From: Lumnitzera littorea
Taxonomy: Eukaryota > Streptophyta > Magnoliopsida > Myrtales > Combretaceae
Reading direction: 5' to 3'
Length of the DNA stretch: 64,000 nt
NCBI GenBank assembly: GCA_024138015.1
Contig: JAMXBB010000007.1
Span: 88,082,727-88,146,726, forward strand
Part shown: one piece after another, positions 34,390 to 46,202 of the stretch
How the letters are laid out: each line of letters begins with the position of its first letter
Position numbering within the stretch: position 1 is the stretch's first letter
The notes under the pieces: generated by a model
Databases searched by the model: none
The model's input: the letters and a program-made list of their open reading frames with translations, nothing else
What the model was told of the DNA's origin: nothing
Position numbers and translations under genes: made by a program

Positions 34390-36829
34390 TGTTGACACCT
34401 CATTTTCATGACCCCTCAACACTACATACCTCCCCAGCACTTCTAAAATTTTTTAAGGTAAAGAAACCTAATTTAGGGAAAAAAAAAAGCACAAAAAATA
34501 TAAAAAATTAGAAAAACATAAAATATAAAAACAGAAATTTTATAAAGTAAAAAAAAGGAAAAAATAAAGACATTTTTTAATAGGAAAAAATAATTTTTTT
34601 AGGGAAAAATAGATTTTCTTTTAAGTCCTTGGAACAATAATTAAAACTAGGTTCATTTGAAAATTATTTATGTGCATATGCAACTTAGTCAGTTTAAATT
34701 TAATTTTGTCTTCAAACTATGTTTAGGACTTTGAATATTATTATTATTATTATTCTTTGTTATAAAAAACAAAAGGGGGTGGGGTGGGGGATAGGGACTA
34801 AACTAGGTTCAAGACCTAATCCATTTATGAAACAGGGCTAAAGGCCCTGATTGCGAGCCCAACTCACATGAGCAGGCACGAAAGTGCCTGAGTTACTTTT
34901 TAAGTAGCGCACCATATGTATGGGTGCTACCTCCCTCCTCCTTCGTTCTCTTTCTTTCCTTGAATCCTAGCTTTCTTCCTTCTTTTTCCCAAGTTCAGGG
35001 TCATATATTCAGGCAACTTTTTAGCATGTTTTTCACATGATTCCACTAGAATTTATGGCGAAATCGTATGGTAGACACAGCATACTATGAATTGAACCCT
35101 AAACTTTATTCGAATTCATTGATATATTTCTAAAATTCAAGCCTAAAAGACTAAGTAAATTATTATTTTTTTTTTTTTGTAGGAGCATTAATGGTAGAAA
35201 TTGGCCATTAACAAGCTTTAAAAGCTCATGGAAGTTGGGAACACTATAAATAGAGCCTCACAAGCTTCCCTAAGGAAGAATGGACATTAAATCTCATTCA
35301 AAAACACTCACCCATGTCCTTTGTGTCTCTACTCAATGCTTTCTTTCTCTCTTTAAGTGATTACTCGAGCTTGAAGTAGCTAGAGTAAAAACAATCTCAT
35401 GAACAACTTCTCCCAAGTTTTGAGCTTTCAAGCACTATCCTTAACCACTCTTATTGTAGCCTCCATTATGTCATTGACTAAAACTTAGCAACCACAACTA
35501 CTACCATTCAAACCACACTTGCTACCTCTCCTTAGACCAAATTACTCACACGGTCAAGCTTCTATGCTAAGAAAAGCCTCGAATCGACACATTTTTAACC
35601 TTTAACAATGACTTTAGAGGCTTGCGTAACCTCTTATACTCTCTTCCCCAATTGCACATCTTCGATCACCTCCATAACCACCACTAAACTCCTTTGCACC
35701 ACCATTAACCAAAGTTTTAACAATGAAAACCACGTGAAACTTCATTTACCCACTTAAATATCAGCCTAGAACCACCCTAGAAGCAACCTCGACATCCTGT
35801 CCTTCCTCCTTTGATCAACATACGTGCTAATAGTGTGAAGACCTGACCTGAATGCGTCTTATCTTGAAGAAGGTCTAACCCGTACTCTCTTATAAGTCGA
35901 CCATTTACTTACATTGTATTATATCACATTAGTCTTATTTTTTTTAATTTTATTTATTTGTAATAATAATTTGTAACTATAAAAAACAAAAAGAAAAAGT
36001 AAAGTTTAGTTTAGTTTAGTTTTTATTTTCTTCAATAAAACACAATATATATATATAAATAAATAAAATAAAATAATAAAAAAACAAAAAATCATTTTAT
36101 CACCTACAAAAATCAATTTTCCAAATAAATAAAAATAAATCAACCCTTTTTCAAAATTAGGACATTTTTAGAACTTTTAAAAAATAAAAAACCTCGATTT
36201 AGGACCGCTTTTACAAATTTTAAATAAAATAAAAATGGGTAAGAGATGTAAACTTGGACACTTTTCAAAATTAAAACAAATCAACAAGCCTAAAGTTTTA
36301 TGAATGAATTACGGAAATTTGATCTCGAATAGCGAGTACTTATGCACTCGTACATAATTATGAGGTGACTTAAAATATGGAAAATTTTCTTTTTCCATAA
36401 TTTTCATCTTTTGTAAATAATCAATTTAATTAAAGTAGTTGCTTGTGATATGATTTGTTGTTTTTGTAAAATAGAGATTGAAATCTCAAAAGGGTATATT
36501 GAAAAGTGAATCTAAATTTGAAAAGCTAAAAGTGGTACTAGTTAGGGTTTAATAAGTTAGCTCTTAGACTCAAATCTCTAGTTTTCAAAAACTTTTTTTA
36601 AATTGGTTTTTCACAAAACCTAGCGTTTAGATTAAAATCATTCCACCTAATTGGTTTAATCTAAACCATTTCCCAACTTTGGTTAGTTGGTGACTTTAAG
36701 TATTTTCAAAACATATTTAAAAAATTTTGATTTTTCTTAATTCTTAGTTGAGAGTTAATATTAAATGGTAGGATTTAATATTGATCAGATTAAGGAAAAT
36801 AAATAAAAAATGAAAATTCTTGCTCGACA
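34390..36829 (+). mobile_element. Solo Tat-type LTR with 5-bp target duplication
   Basis: It begins TGTTGACACC, ends GCTCGACA, and is flanked by TCTAT on both sides (34385-34389 and 36830-36834). There is no PBS or polypurine tract at either edge and element E sequence lies on both sides, so this is a solo LTR of 2440 bp left by LTR-LTR recombination. Landmarks are a G-rich tract at 34775-34796, TATAAATA at 35245-35252, a C- and T-rich presumed leader, and the conserved tail from 36240. Confidence 0.9.
35245..35252 (+). promoter_or_regulatory. TATA box of the solo LTR
   Basis: TATAAATA in the context CACTATAAATAGAGCC is a strong plant TATA box in the middle of the LTR, about 855 bases from its start, marking the U3/R side. 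Confidence 0.65.
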
Positions 36830-36834
36830 TCTAT

Positions 36835-39070
36835 ACATCACTATACAGTTTAACTTTATAATCTTGGATCAATCATATTCAAAGTGGATAAGAAACTATA
36901 AATTCCAAACTTTCCATACAAAATACTAAATTATCATTCTTATGTTTTTCGCCTAATGCTAAATATGAGAACTTCTATGCTTTCCTAAACTTACTAAAGA
37001 AAATTTCAACTACAAAAACTCATTTATAATTGTAACAAAATGCATTCAAAAGACACAAGTGGTGTTTCTCTAAATTAAAATTACATTTATAATAGGCATT
37101 TGTAGTTATCAAACTTAGTATAATTCGCTTAACTTTTTAATATTTTTACAAAACACCTATATAAATATAATGACACAATCATTTAATGGATACACATATT
37201 TAGATTAATTGATTTATTTCTTATTCAAGCATTTGGTACATCCATGCTTGTTATAGGATTACTTTACCAAGATCGTATGTTATTGGGATATTAAGTTATG
37301 TTTCATAAACGAGGTGAATAGGTTCAAATGAGATGGAGAGTGTAGTGTTATGTTTTCAATGTTAACTATTCATTTTCCAGTTACACATACATGCATCATG
37401 CCATATACGCTTCCTTTTAGTTTTGATCGACATAAGCACAATATCCTCAAGTACAAGATAACATGGCTATATTGTTAATAAGCAATACTTACATATTTTT
37501 TAATTGATCAATAGTTATATCATACCAATCTCATATTTCTTTTAGTTACTCATTAAAGTTCGTAAAGTTGGATCTATAAAAACATAACTTTATCTTTGAT
37601 TTTAAGACATCCTATTGTTATGTGCGAATTAAGGGAGCTATCTAAATAAATGCATCTTAATTACTTAATTTCGTCTTACTATTATACCATTTAACTCTAT
37701 AGACTTAGACCATAACAAGCTAAAATGAAAGAGCACCAATTCAAAACATCTTACATGAAATAATCTTATTTAATACTTATATATTTCTATATTCATCAAA
37801 CATCCTATAATTCATTTAACCTCAAATCCTACCAAAACATTTGAATATGCATATAGCCATGTAGGTATGCTATCAATACATATGACATTCAATTTATCCA
37901 GCATAGAGTCTCACTCTAATTCATGCTTGTTCCAGTTGCATTTCCTTGTTAACAAGACTATGTGTTGGTAAAAATAATTGATATATCTTGCTTTAAGGGA
38001 AAATTTTATAGTTTAAATATTATTAAGAGACACAGTGATATTAGTGTTGAGATATATTATGTTATAAAATAACCTTTAATTTTAATTAATAATACTGTTG
38101 CGTTCCAATTTTGTACAAGGTCTAAACAAAGGTTTAATATCATTATTGAGTATATTATTAACATACCATTCCTTCTACCTTATTAATAAAAGCCCGTGTC
38201 CCCCTTTACTGCATTCTATCTACTATATTGTTGTCTTGGACCACTACCTTAAGATTGACCATATCATATCCAATAGTTCAATTCTTCATATTTATCTTAC
38301 AATCCTCTACTTACCCTCTAAATTAGGTTTATGATCCCCCTTACAAATATGTTTTACCAAATTCACTTCTTTAAATTCTATCAACTATTGACCTCTAGAC
38401 TAAGTCACCATCATGTTCACTCTTTTATTACATCCTAAATCCACACTAAGGTTCTTCTTAAGATCCTTCTTCTTAGTAGCTACTGAACTCTTCGAAACAT
38501 CTTACTTGTAATTCCTTCCAATCTATTAAGTAATACCCTTAGTACAGTAGGGGGGTTATTATTAAGCTCTAACTTATTAAATCCTAATAGTATATCTCAA
38601 TACTTATTAGAAATAAGTGGTATGGTGGGTCTAAAGAACTCTCTTAGGAAATATAAAAGATACTTATGAACACCAAAAATTTATGATTTTCAAATTAGGT
38701 CTACCCAAGTTTTCTTGTATTATTCCAATATTACCTATTTAATCACTTTTAATAACAACCTTAAAGGATAGTATTTTGCATCTTATAGAAAATTCTTTAC
38801 TGCTATACCTAAGAGGTGATCAAGAAATTAGGGATACTTTTCTATAGTTGTGAGAACTAAGAGTTAATTAATTTCAAAGTTAGTATTGGCCATTACAACC
38901 TTAATTTCCCCGTAAGTATATAAATATTATGGTTATATATTTACCTATTGTTTAAAACCATTTTTACTATCCACTCTTAGTATTTCTTAACACGTTTAAT
39001 TCATTCTTTTTATGACACTTCAAAGCACATTCTTAAGAATTATACTTTAGAGTGAATTCTTAAGAATAAT
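36835..39070 (-). mobile_element. Internal region of element E, 5' part
   Basis: Continuation of element E on the PBS side of the solo LTR. gag would be expected here, but no recognisable gag motif or minus-strand frame is present. The 78-codon plus-strand frame at 38098-38334 is antisense and unrecognised. Without the solo LTR the internal region is about 4.1 kb, shorter than I would expect for a coding Tekay element. Confidence 0.5.
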
Positions 39071-39082
39071 ACTCTAATACCA
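39071..39082 (-). other. Primer-binding site of element E (tRNA-Met type)
   Basis: On the minus strand TGGTATTAGAGT lies nine bases inside the LTR end. It differs at two positions from TGGTATCAGAGC, the initiator-tRNA-Met PBS used by many plant gypsy and copia elements. Confidence 0.65.
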
Positions 39083-39091
39083 ATTCAAAAC

Positions 39092-40670
39092 TGTTATGCC
39101 TTAAAAAGATAAAGTCGTAACAGTCCCATTGTATCAGCCATTATAAAATAGAAATTGACCTTACAACTATTATCTTAGACCTAGTTCACACTAAGCATAC
39201 TCGACTTTACTACTTTGAAGCATCTGATGCGATACCTGTTTATTATAAACCTGTAGAATAATCTTTTGAAATAATTTATTAAAAACAAACTTGTTATTTA
39301 ATTTTGCAAAAGAGTGGTAGTAAATCCCATAGGTACTTATTATTTCATATATAGACTAGAATATTAAAAACTTCCAAGCCCCTTAAGGAGTATAGTATAG
39401 TTTTCCTTAAAAGTTAAGAAAGTCAATATTAAGGACAATAACCAACTGTTTCTTCCTATAGCTCACTCCTCGTCGTATTTTACTAGTGCTTTAGTTTAGG
39501 TAAGTACTTGTAATCTATTCAGAGCCTGCAAAACAAACTATAGAGGAATGAGCGACAACTTACTCAATAAGTAGGGCGGAGATAGAAGTATACATTTAGT
39601 ACATTATAAGTAGGGTTTTCAACTAAGTTGATTAGATGCAATGTATGTATAAGCAAATGCCATCACACTATGTTATTTCGTCTATCGTGAGATAAGAGAA
39701 ATTGTGCTCACTATAATCTGGGTTAAGGGGCTTGACGTCGTGCACTTGTGAATTGAAACCAAACCAAAGCTTATGTAATGGAGAACACCCTTCTCTCGTA
39801 AGCACCTTTGAACTATGGTCGCCAACCATGCCATAACCTCCTCTCTTATTACTTAGTTTGACTAAGGATAGGGAAAGAACTATTTCAGCTATCCTCATTG
39901 AAGGGAGTCCATGTTTAGCCTGAAAATATTAGCCGTAACCTCTTGTGGGTTACAATGCATGTCTGGTTAGATGTTAAGTCAAGTCTAAGTTGGTTCATAT
40001 TTTAGGGTCATTAACCAAGCTCAAACAATTCAAGCATAATAATGTTCATAGAATAACCATAACATGGAGCTTAGGTCCTATTATAGCAAATTGGATATCA
40101 AACATAAGCGTTGCATACGTATAAATAGTTAACAACAATCACAAGCAAATACATATCAAAGTCTCTAAATATTTTGAGATAACATCTCATCTCAAAATGC
40201 TATGAAGCATTGATCCTACTTACTTGTACTAAAGCTTACTCCAATAGATTTTAGAACAGTATGGCTTCACTCACTTAGAAGTTTTATATATACCAAAACT
40301 CATATTCTATTTTCGTAAGATTTACGAAAACGTTAGGATTTTATCTAGTACTTGGTTGATATGTTATTTATATAACTATATAGTAGAGTTACATATATAT
40401 ATTTATAGACATAAACATTATATATGTGTGCATTATATACTTTAAGTATTTTATTTTTTCATGAAGGTTACAACAACTTACTTAATATTACCTAAAGAAC
40501 ATAGTTTTACTATTACTTATATTTTATCATTTTGTTTATATTGAAACACACTTTTTATTAATAATATTACATTATAATTACAGAAAGATCATTATAGGAT
40601 GATATTTTCTATAATATTATAGAAAACATCTATTTTATTACCTAAAGTGATCTAATTGTAGTAAGGTTAG
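39092..40670 (-). mobile_element. 5' LTR of element E, truncated by a Tat LTR
   Basis: It starts (plus reading) TGTTATGCC and follows 28683-30290 closely for about 1.58 kb, including GAGCTTGACGTCGT-like and TTACTTAGTTTGACTAAGG landmarks. It stops at 40670, where a minus-strand Tat LTR begins. The remaining ~2.2 kb should lie beyond that nest, outside the readable part of the window. The 76-codon frame at 39668-39898 has no known family. Confidence 0.7.
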
Positions 40671-41147
40671 TGTTAAGCTTATGTTTTTCTAGGGTTTTTC
40701 TATTTTCCTTAATCTAATTAGTATTAAACACTAACCCATTTAAAACTAGCCCTTGATTAAAGGTTAAGAAAAACTTAGATTTTAAATGTGTTTTGAAAAT
40801 TTTTGAAGTCGTTACCTGATTAGAGTTAGGAAAAAGAGTAGATTAGGTTAAATCGATTAGGTAGATTCATTTAACCTAACATCGGTCTACTTGAAAAAAA
40901 AATGATTTTAAGACAAAAGGCTTTTTTTTTTTTTTAAACCAAAGATTTTGGATCCAGATACTATCCTTTTTAAAACCTTATGGGTACCACTATTAACTTT
41001 TTGAATTAAATTTACTTTTTAAGATATCCTCATAGGAATTTAACTAATTCACAAGTGAAAAAAAAATCTAACAAAAAATTATCTAAAGTGGGGAAAACAA
41101 TTTTTTTTCATATTTTAAGTCATCTCGTAATTGCTACGAGTGTTGGT
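40671..41147 (-). mobile_element. Tat LTR 'A', left part
   Basis: It begins TGTTAAGCTT against element E sequence. It is very similar to the start of the LTR at 60441 onward (shared ATTAGTATTAAAC, CATTTAAAACTA, GATTAAAGGTTAAGAAAAACTT). It is interrupted at 41147 by LTR B and resumes at 43118. Confidence 0.65.
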
Positions 41148-42104
41148 TGTCGAGCCTGGTTTTTCAGCCTCCTAGTTTTTTTTATAAAATTAGGTCTTCT
41201 TTAAGCCAATCAATACTAAACCCTACCCGTTTAATATTGACCCTCGACTAGGGTTTAAAGAAGATCATTTTTTTCCAACTTGAAAAAATTTGGAGTTGCC
41301 ACCCGACTAGAGTCGAGAAAAGGAGTTAAGTTATAACCAATTGGTTATAATTTAGTTACTAGTCTATCGATTAAAAAATCAATTTGTAAAACGGCTTTTT
41401 TGAAAACCAAAGATTTAGGTCCAGGGGTTAATTTATTAAACCCTAAACGGGTACCACTTTTTAACTTTCCAAATTTAACTTCGCTTTTCAAATATACCCT
41501 TTTTAATTTCTAAAAACATCTACTTATGATACATGCGACTAAATTGATTAATTTACATAAATATCTAAAAATGGAAAAAATAAAACTTTTTATATTTTAA
41601 GTCACTCTGTACTTGCATATAAGTGCCGACGTACTTGCGTATGGGTGCCTACGTACTCGCTATTTCTGATCAGACTTCCGTAGTTCATTTATAAAAAACT
41701 TTAGTGGGTGGTTAAAGGGTCGCATTTACGTTTTTACCTAATTCAATTTATCCAAGGAAATTCTTTTAAAGGGTCTTAATTGGTGTTTTATTTTTGAAAA
41801 CTCTAAAATAATCTTAGTTTGGAAAAAGGTCTATTTATTTTCATTTATTCATAGAAAACTTAATCTTTCTAAGTGTGAGAACAATTTTTGTTTACTAACC
41901 TATTTATTTATTTTTATTATATTATCTTATTTATTTTATACTTAATCTATCTATTTTTATTAAAATAAATAAATAAACTACTTCCTTTTCTCTTTTTGTT
42001 TTTCTTCTCTTTCTTTTTTTCCTTTTTTGTTCTTTTTTCTTTTTCTCTTTGTCTCATTTATAACATTTAAAAATAAACAAATGAATAAAAAAATAAAAAA
42101 GAAA

Positions 42105-42290
42105 AACCGGGTCGGCTCAAATTGGCTCGGACAGCTCGGATCGACTTACTTGGGCTTGGATCGACTTAGTCAACTCACTTCGACTTGAATTGGCTTGGAT
42201 CAGCTCGGATCGGCTAAGTCGACTCACTTCTGCTTGGATCGACTCGATCGGCTCACTTCAGCTTGGATCAGCTTGGAGTTGGCTCAAGAA
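42105..42290. repeat. Degenerate ~10-11-bp repeats (GGATCGGCTC / GCTTGGATC)
   Basis: Overlapping copies of GGCTCGGATCG, GCTTGGATCGACT and related words fill about 180 bases in LTR B. GC content is clearly higher than in neighbouring sequence. It lies in the presumed transcribed part of the LTR. Confidence 0.7.
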
Positions 42291-42679
42291 ATCTGATGGT
42301 GGTGGTTTTCATAAAAATACCATAGGGATGCTATCCTAGAGAGAGGAACTGTACTAGAGAGAGGCAACTTCGATTTTTTGTTTTTCTAAAGTATTTCGAA
42401 GTTTTTGTTGTGTTTTGAAAATAAAGAATAGACCTCTATTTACAGATGTCACGATCGAGTTAAAGATGGAAAAAATTAAATGCAATATGATTTTCTTCCA
42501 TTTTTGGATTGGACGAAGCTGGACAATATGTGGTGCTAAATACATAGCTGTGCGTATATGAATGTGCCGAAGTGTGTCGGAGTGCGTCTACCACACTTAG
42601 AAGTGAGTTAGCAAATGATGTAGTGATGACGTGGCCCGTGATATGGCGATGACATGGCGATAAAGTGAGAAAAGAAAAT

Positions 42680-42769
42680 AAAAGATACATTTTGCATCTT
42701 TTATGGATTGAACTTAAGATCTCTAAGTAATATGCAATATCAAATCTAAATACTTATCCAGCTGAGCTA
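42680..42769 (-). promoter_or_regulatory. tRNA-like Pol III module in LTR B
   Basis: On the minus strand TAGCTCAGCTGG (42758-42769) matches box A at all 12 positions and reads like the D-arm of a real tRNA. AAGTTCAATCC (42705-42715) is a box B with one base missing. A hairpin AAAAGATGC...GTATCTTTT (42680-42702) follows. Orientation is sense for the LTR. It is the best-preserved box A of the four copies. Confidence 0.6.
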
Positions 42770-43083
42770 TTGATTTTTTCTTATTCATATATGTAATTAA
42801 TTGCACATATGAACTAAGTTAGCCTAAGCTAGATTCAAATCTAAGCCTAGACCTAATAACCTTTTATTTAGAACTATTGAAATTGAAATTAAAATTATAT
42901 TCTATTTAAACAACCTAATTTATTATTTTCTAAATACCTTATTTTATTTTGTGACTTTTCAAATTTTTTTTTTTTTGTATTTTTTCTAAATTTCTTCATT
43001 TTTTGGAGCTTTCTTTAATTTTCTATTTTTTTGAACCTTTTCAAATTTAATACCCTATAATCTAATTTAAAAAATAAAAGGTT

Positions 43084-43102
43084 GGGGGGTGGGGGGGAGG
43101 GG
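43084..43102 (+). other. G-rich tract near the outer end of LTR B
   Basis: Four runs of four or more G in 19 bases could form a quadruplex on the plus strand, which is antisense to the LTR. Similar tracts occur at 34775-34796 (sense) and 24183-24199. Confidence 0.6.
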
Positions 43103-43117
43103 AATTAGGTGTTTATA

Positions 43118-43542
43118 CTTGTATACCCGCTATTTGGGATCAAATTTTTGTAATTCGTTTATAAAAATTTAGTTTATTGAAAAACACCGTATTTACATTT
43201 TTATTTTAGTTTGGGTTTATTTAAAGAAAATTCTAAGGAGTCCTAATTTGTTTTAATTTATTTTTGAAAAAGTTATAAAAAGGTCCTAATTTGGAAAATG
43301 CATCATTTTATTTTTATTCATTTAGAAAGATAATTTTCTAAGAGGTAAAATAGTTTTTACTTTTTGTTCATTTTATTTTCTTTATTTTATTATTTTTCAT
43401 TTTCTTATAAAATAACCAATAAATAAAAACTAGACTTCCTCTTCTTCTTCTTTTTTTTTTCTTTTTTTTTATTTTCTTTTATTTTTATTTTTCGTTTTTT
43501 TTTTTTACATTTACAATACACCTGCATAGAAAAATAAATAAA
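43118..43542 (-). mobile_element. Tat LTR 'A', right part
   Basis: It resumes LTR A after LTR B and follows 60930-61370 closely, including ACTAGACTTCCTCTTCTTCTTC and ACAATACACCT. It ends at 43542, where LTR C begins with TATTGAGCTTAA. Confidence 0.65.
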
Positions 43543-45940
43543 TATTGAGCTTAATTTTTTCCCAACATTTATAAATAATTCTTCTTTAAACCAATTAATA
43601 TCAAATCCTACTTATTTAATACTGATCTTTAACTAAGGTTTAAAGAAAATTAATTCTTTTATATTTTGAAAATATTTTAGAGTCACTACTTGATTGAGGT
43701 TAGGAAAGAGAGTTAAATTATAACCAAATAACCAATTGGATAAATTGGTTATAATTTAGCCACTAGTATTTTGATAAAACCAATTTTGTTAAAACGATTT
43801 TGAGAAGTAGAAAATCAAGTCTAGGGATTAAGCTTTTTAAACCCTTATGGGTACCATTAACTTTCTAAATTTAGATTTAATCCCTTAAAATTTCCTTTCA
43901 AAACTATCTCATAAAGCGAACTTCAATCATTAGTTAATGAATTAGACTAATTTAGATAATTTAAACTAAAATAGAAAAATAAGATTTTTCGTTTTTTACG
44001 TCACTTCAGAGGTATCTACATACCTACTATTCGAGATCAGATGTATATAGTTCTTTCCGAAAATATTAGTGTATTAGTTGATTTTAATATTTGAAAAAGA
44101 TTAGGTTTACGTTTTTACATTATTCAATTTATTTAAGGAAATTTTTCTAAAAGGTCCTAATCAGGGTTTTATTCTTAAAAACTCTAAATCAATCATAATA
44201 TGGAAAAGGTCCATTTATTTTTATTCATTCGAAAAGCAAGTTTTTCTAAGTAATAAGATAACTTTGTTATTTGTTTATTGTTTATTTTTTTAGTTTCTAT
44301 TTTATTATTATTATGACTAAAAAATAAATAAATAAAATGAAACTAACCTTTTTCTTTTTTTTTTTTCTTTTTCTCAATTCCTTTTCTTTTTCCATTTCTT
44401 TTAAATGTTACAAGTACAAATTGAATTACACAAAATAAGAAAAAAAAAATAAAACAATTGAAAAGAAAAGAGGCTGGATTAAGCACAAATATGCAGGTCG
44501 GTTTGCATAGATGGGTCTTTGGATTAGCAGAGTAGGACTTTGGGTTAAATTGGGTCAACTAACCTGATCATGTGCTACATACATGCGTAGCTAGGAAGAA
44601 GACAATGGTGTTGAAGGCACGGCGGTGGCAGTTTTAAGTCGTATTTTCATCAGAAAGGGTAGTTTCATGAGATTTTCATTAGAGAATCAAGGTTTGGTGA
44701 AACGCTTCGGTAATTGGTGTCAGTTTAGTAGGTTTTTCAAACGTCAGCCGTGGGTGGTGTAGAGTTGTTTTGTACGTAGTGGTGGTGTTGCTATAGCATC
44801 ATGGTTAGGGACGAAGAGTGGTTGGTGAAGTGTTGTGCATCTATAAGTATAGGGTTGTTGATATTTTAGTGTGGTGTTTTCGGTTGAACAGTAGCAAGAG
44901 AAAGAGAGGTTGAGAGTGGTGTTTGGATTTGGGTTTGGTCAAAAGAGAGAGAAGGAGAGTCGAAATTATAGGGAGGTCGATGGTAGATCTGTATGGGTTC
45001 AGTATATGTGCTAAGTGTTATAGTAAGGGGGCTTGGTGTATGGATTGTGCTGGGATGTGTGGGGAGTGGTGGAGAAGGAACATAGGGGCGTGTGATGGTA
45101 AAGAGTGGTTTAGTGAGAGAGAGAGGGAGCTTAAATGATTAGGTTGGGTCATGTGTATACGTTGGATCTGAGAGAGTGAAGGAACATGTTAAGTGTGTCG
45201 TGCATGGGTATGTAATAGCAGCGTACCTGAAGTGGGTGAAGGAGAGGGTGCTGTTACATTATGGCAATGATTGAAGGTGATTGACTAGAGAGTGAGAACA
45301 AGATAGGTAGTGCGATAAGTTGCTACACTCCGTGTGTATGGGTTTGTGCATGGAAGGAGATGGAGTACGGTAGTGTGTGCTTGGTTGTATAGTGGGCATG
45401 TATTATACTATTGCAAATTGCAGCAATAATGTGTGTGTATGTGGATTAAGTTTAGGCTTAGTCGTAAATAGGAGTGGCTAAGAGAGAGAGCGAAAGGGGG
45501 ATGGTGCTATACGTTTCTACTATTATACTGTAGTCTTATGTATGTATCTACAGCTATGTTGTTAAAATGCCCTATCTTGTCATTGTGTGTATTGTATTTT
45601 GAATTTGGAAAAAGAAATCGGATTCAATGCCCATCTTAAATTTTGTTTTTTTTTTCCTTTTTTCAATCCAATTTTGACTAGATTAAACGAGAGTAATGAA
45701 GCTATTCTTAGACAGAAATTGGAGTATTCCATGCCTATTTTACAAATTCACCATTAATTTAGTGAAATTATAGCAATAAAGGGCTTGAAATTAATGTTGA
45801 AGTTGATTAAATAAGAAGGAAACTTGTGGTATACCTAGAGAAAATGAAGGAAAGGAAGCGAAAGGGGAAGAAAGAGGCACTGTCGTGATGTTACATAAGC
45901 CAAGCAAACGAATTGTGTCATGCCATATGTTAAGACAAAA

Positions 45941-46069
45941 CACGTGGCCAAATTTGCATCAAGACACGTGGCGTACATGTGTCATTAGGCTGATGTGGCG
46001 CCATATGGCACCATGTCAGCTCACAAATCCAACTTGATTGTGCCACGTGTCAGTAGCAAACACGTAGCC
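45941..46069 (-). promoter_or_regulatory. G-box (CACGTG) cluster in U3 of LTR C
   Basis: CACGTGGC occurs at 45941 and 45965, GCCACGTG at 46042 and CACGTAGC at 46061. TGATGTGGCGCCA is at about 45991. ACGT-core words also cluster in the LTRs at 62355-62570 and around 42627. G-boxes bind bZIP and bHLH factors and act in light and abscisic-acid responses. Regulation of this LTR by them is inference. Confidence 0.5.
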
Positions 46070-46112
46070 TAGTGACATGTTAATACGTAGTGACTCTAGT
46101 TCTTAGAAAAAC

Positions 46113-46202
46113 AAAAGGCAATTTTTTGCCTTTGGTTAGATTTGAACCCACGATCTCTAAGCTAAGCCTATTGCCATATCTAAGTGCTTAATCATTAAGC
46201 CA
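46113..46202 (-). promoter_or_regulatory. tRNA-like Pol III module in LTR C
   Basis: On the minus strand TGGCTTAATGAT (46191-46202) matches box A at 10 of 12. GGTTCAAATCT (46138-46148) matches box B at 9 of 11. A 7-bp hairpin AAAGGCA...TGCCTTT (46114-46133) and a T-rich stretch follow. Order and orientation match the other three copies. Confidence 0.55.

Larger units (their letters stand above)
41148..43117 (-). mobile_element. Tat LTR 'B', likely solo, nested in LTR A
   Basis: In plus reading it starts TGTCGAGCCTG and ends GGTGTTTATA (1970 bp). The sequences on either side (41120-41147 and from 43118) join to match the uninterrupted stretch at 60895-60950, which shows it is an insertion. 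Flanking pentamers TTGGT and CTTGT could be a mutated target duplication. It carries a tRNA-like module (42680-42769), a TGACGTGG motif (42627-42634), a short GGCTCGGATC-type repeat and a G-rich tract at its outer end. Confidence 0.7.

Noticed and set aside
42680..42769. A functional tRNA gene
   Set aside because: Box A is perfect, but box B has a deletion, I see no acceptor-stem pairing, and the segment is part of a repeated LTR. A tRNA-like module is the most I can support.
44923..45138. 71-codon Cys/Trp-containing frame
   Set aside because: It lies in the G-rich leader part of LTR C, antisense to the element, with no family resemblance.
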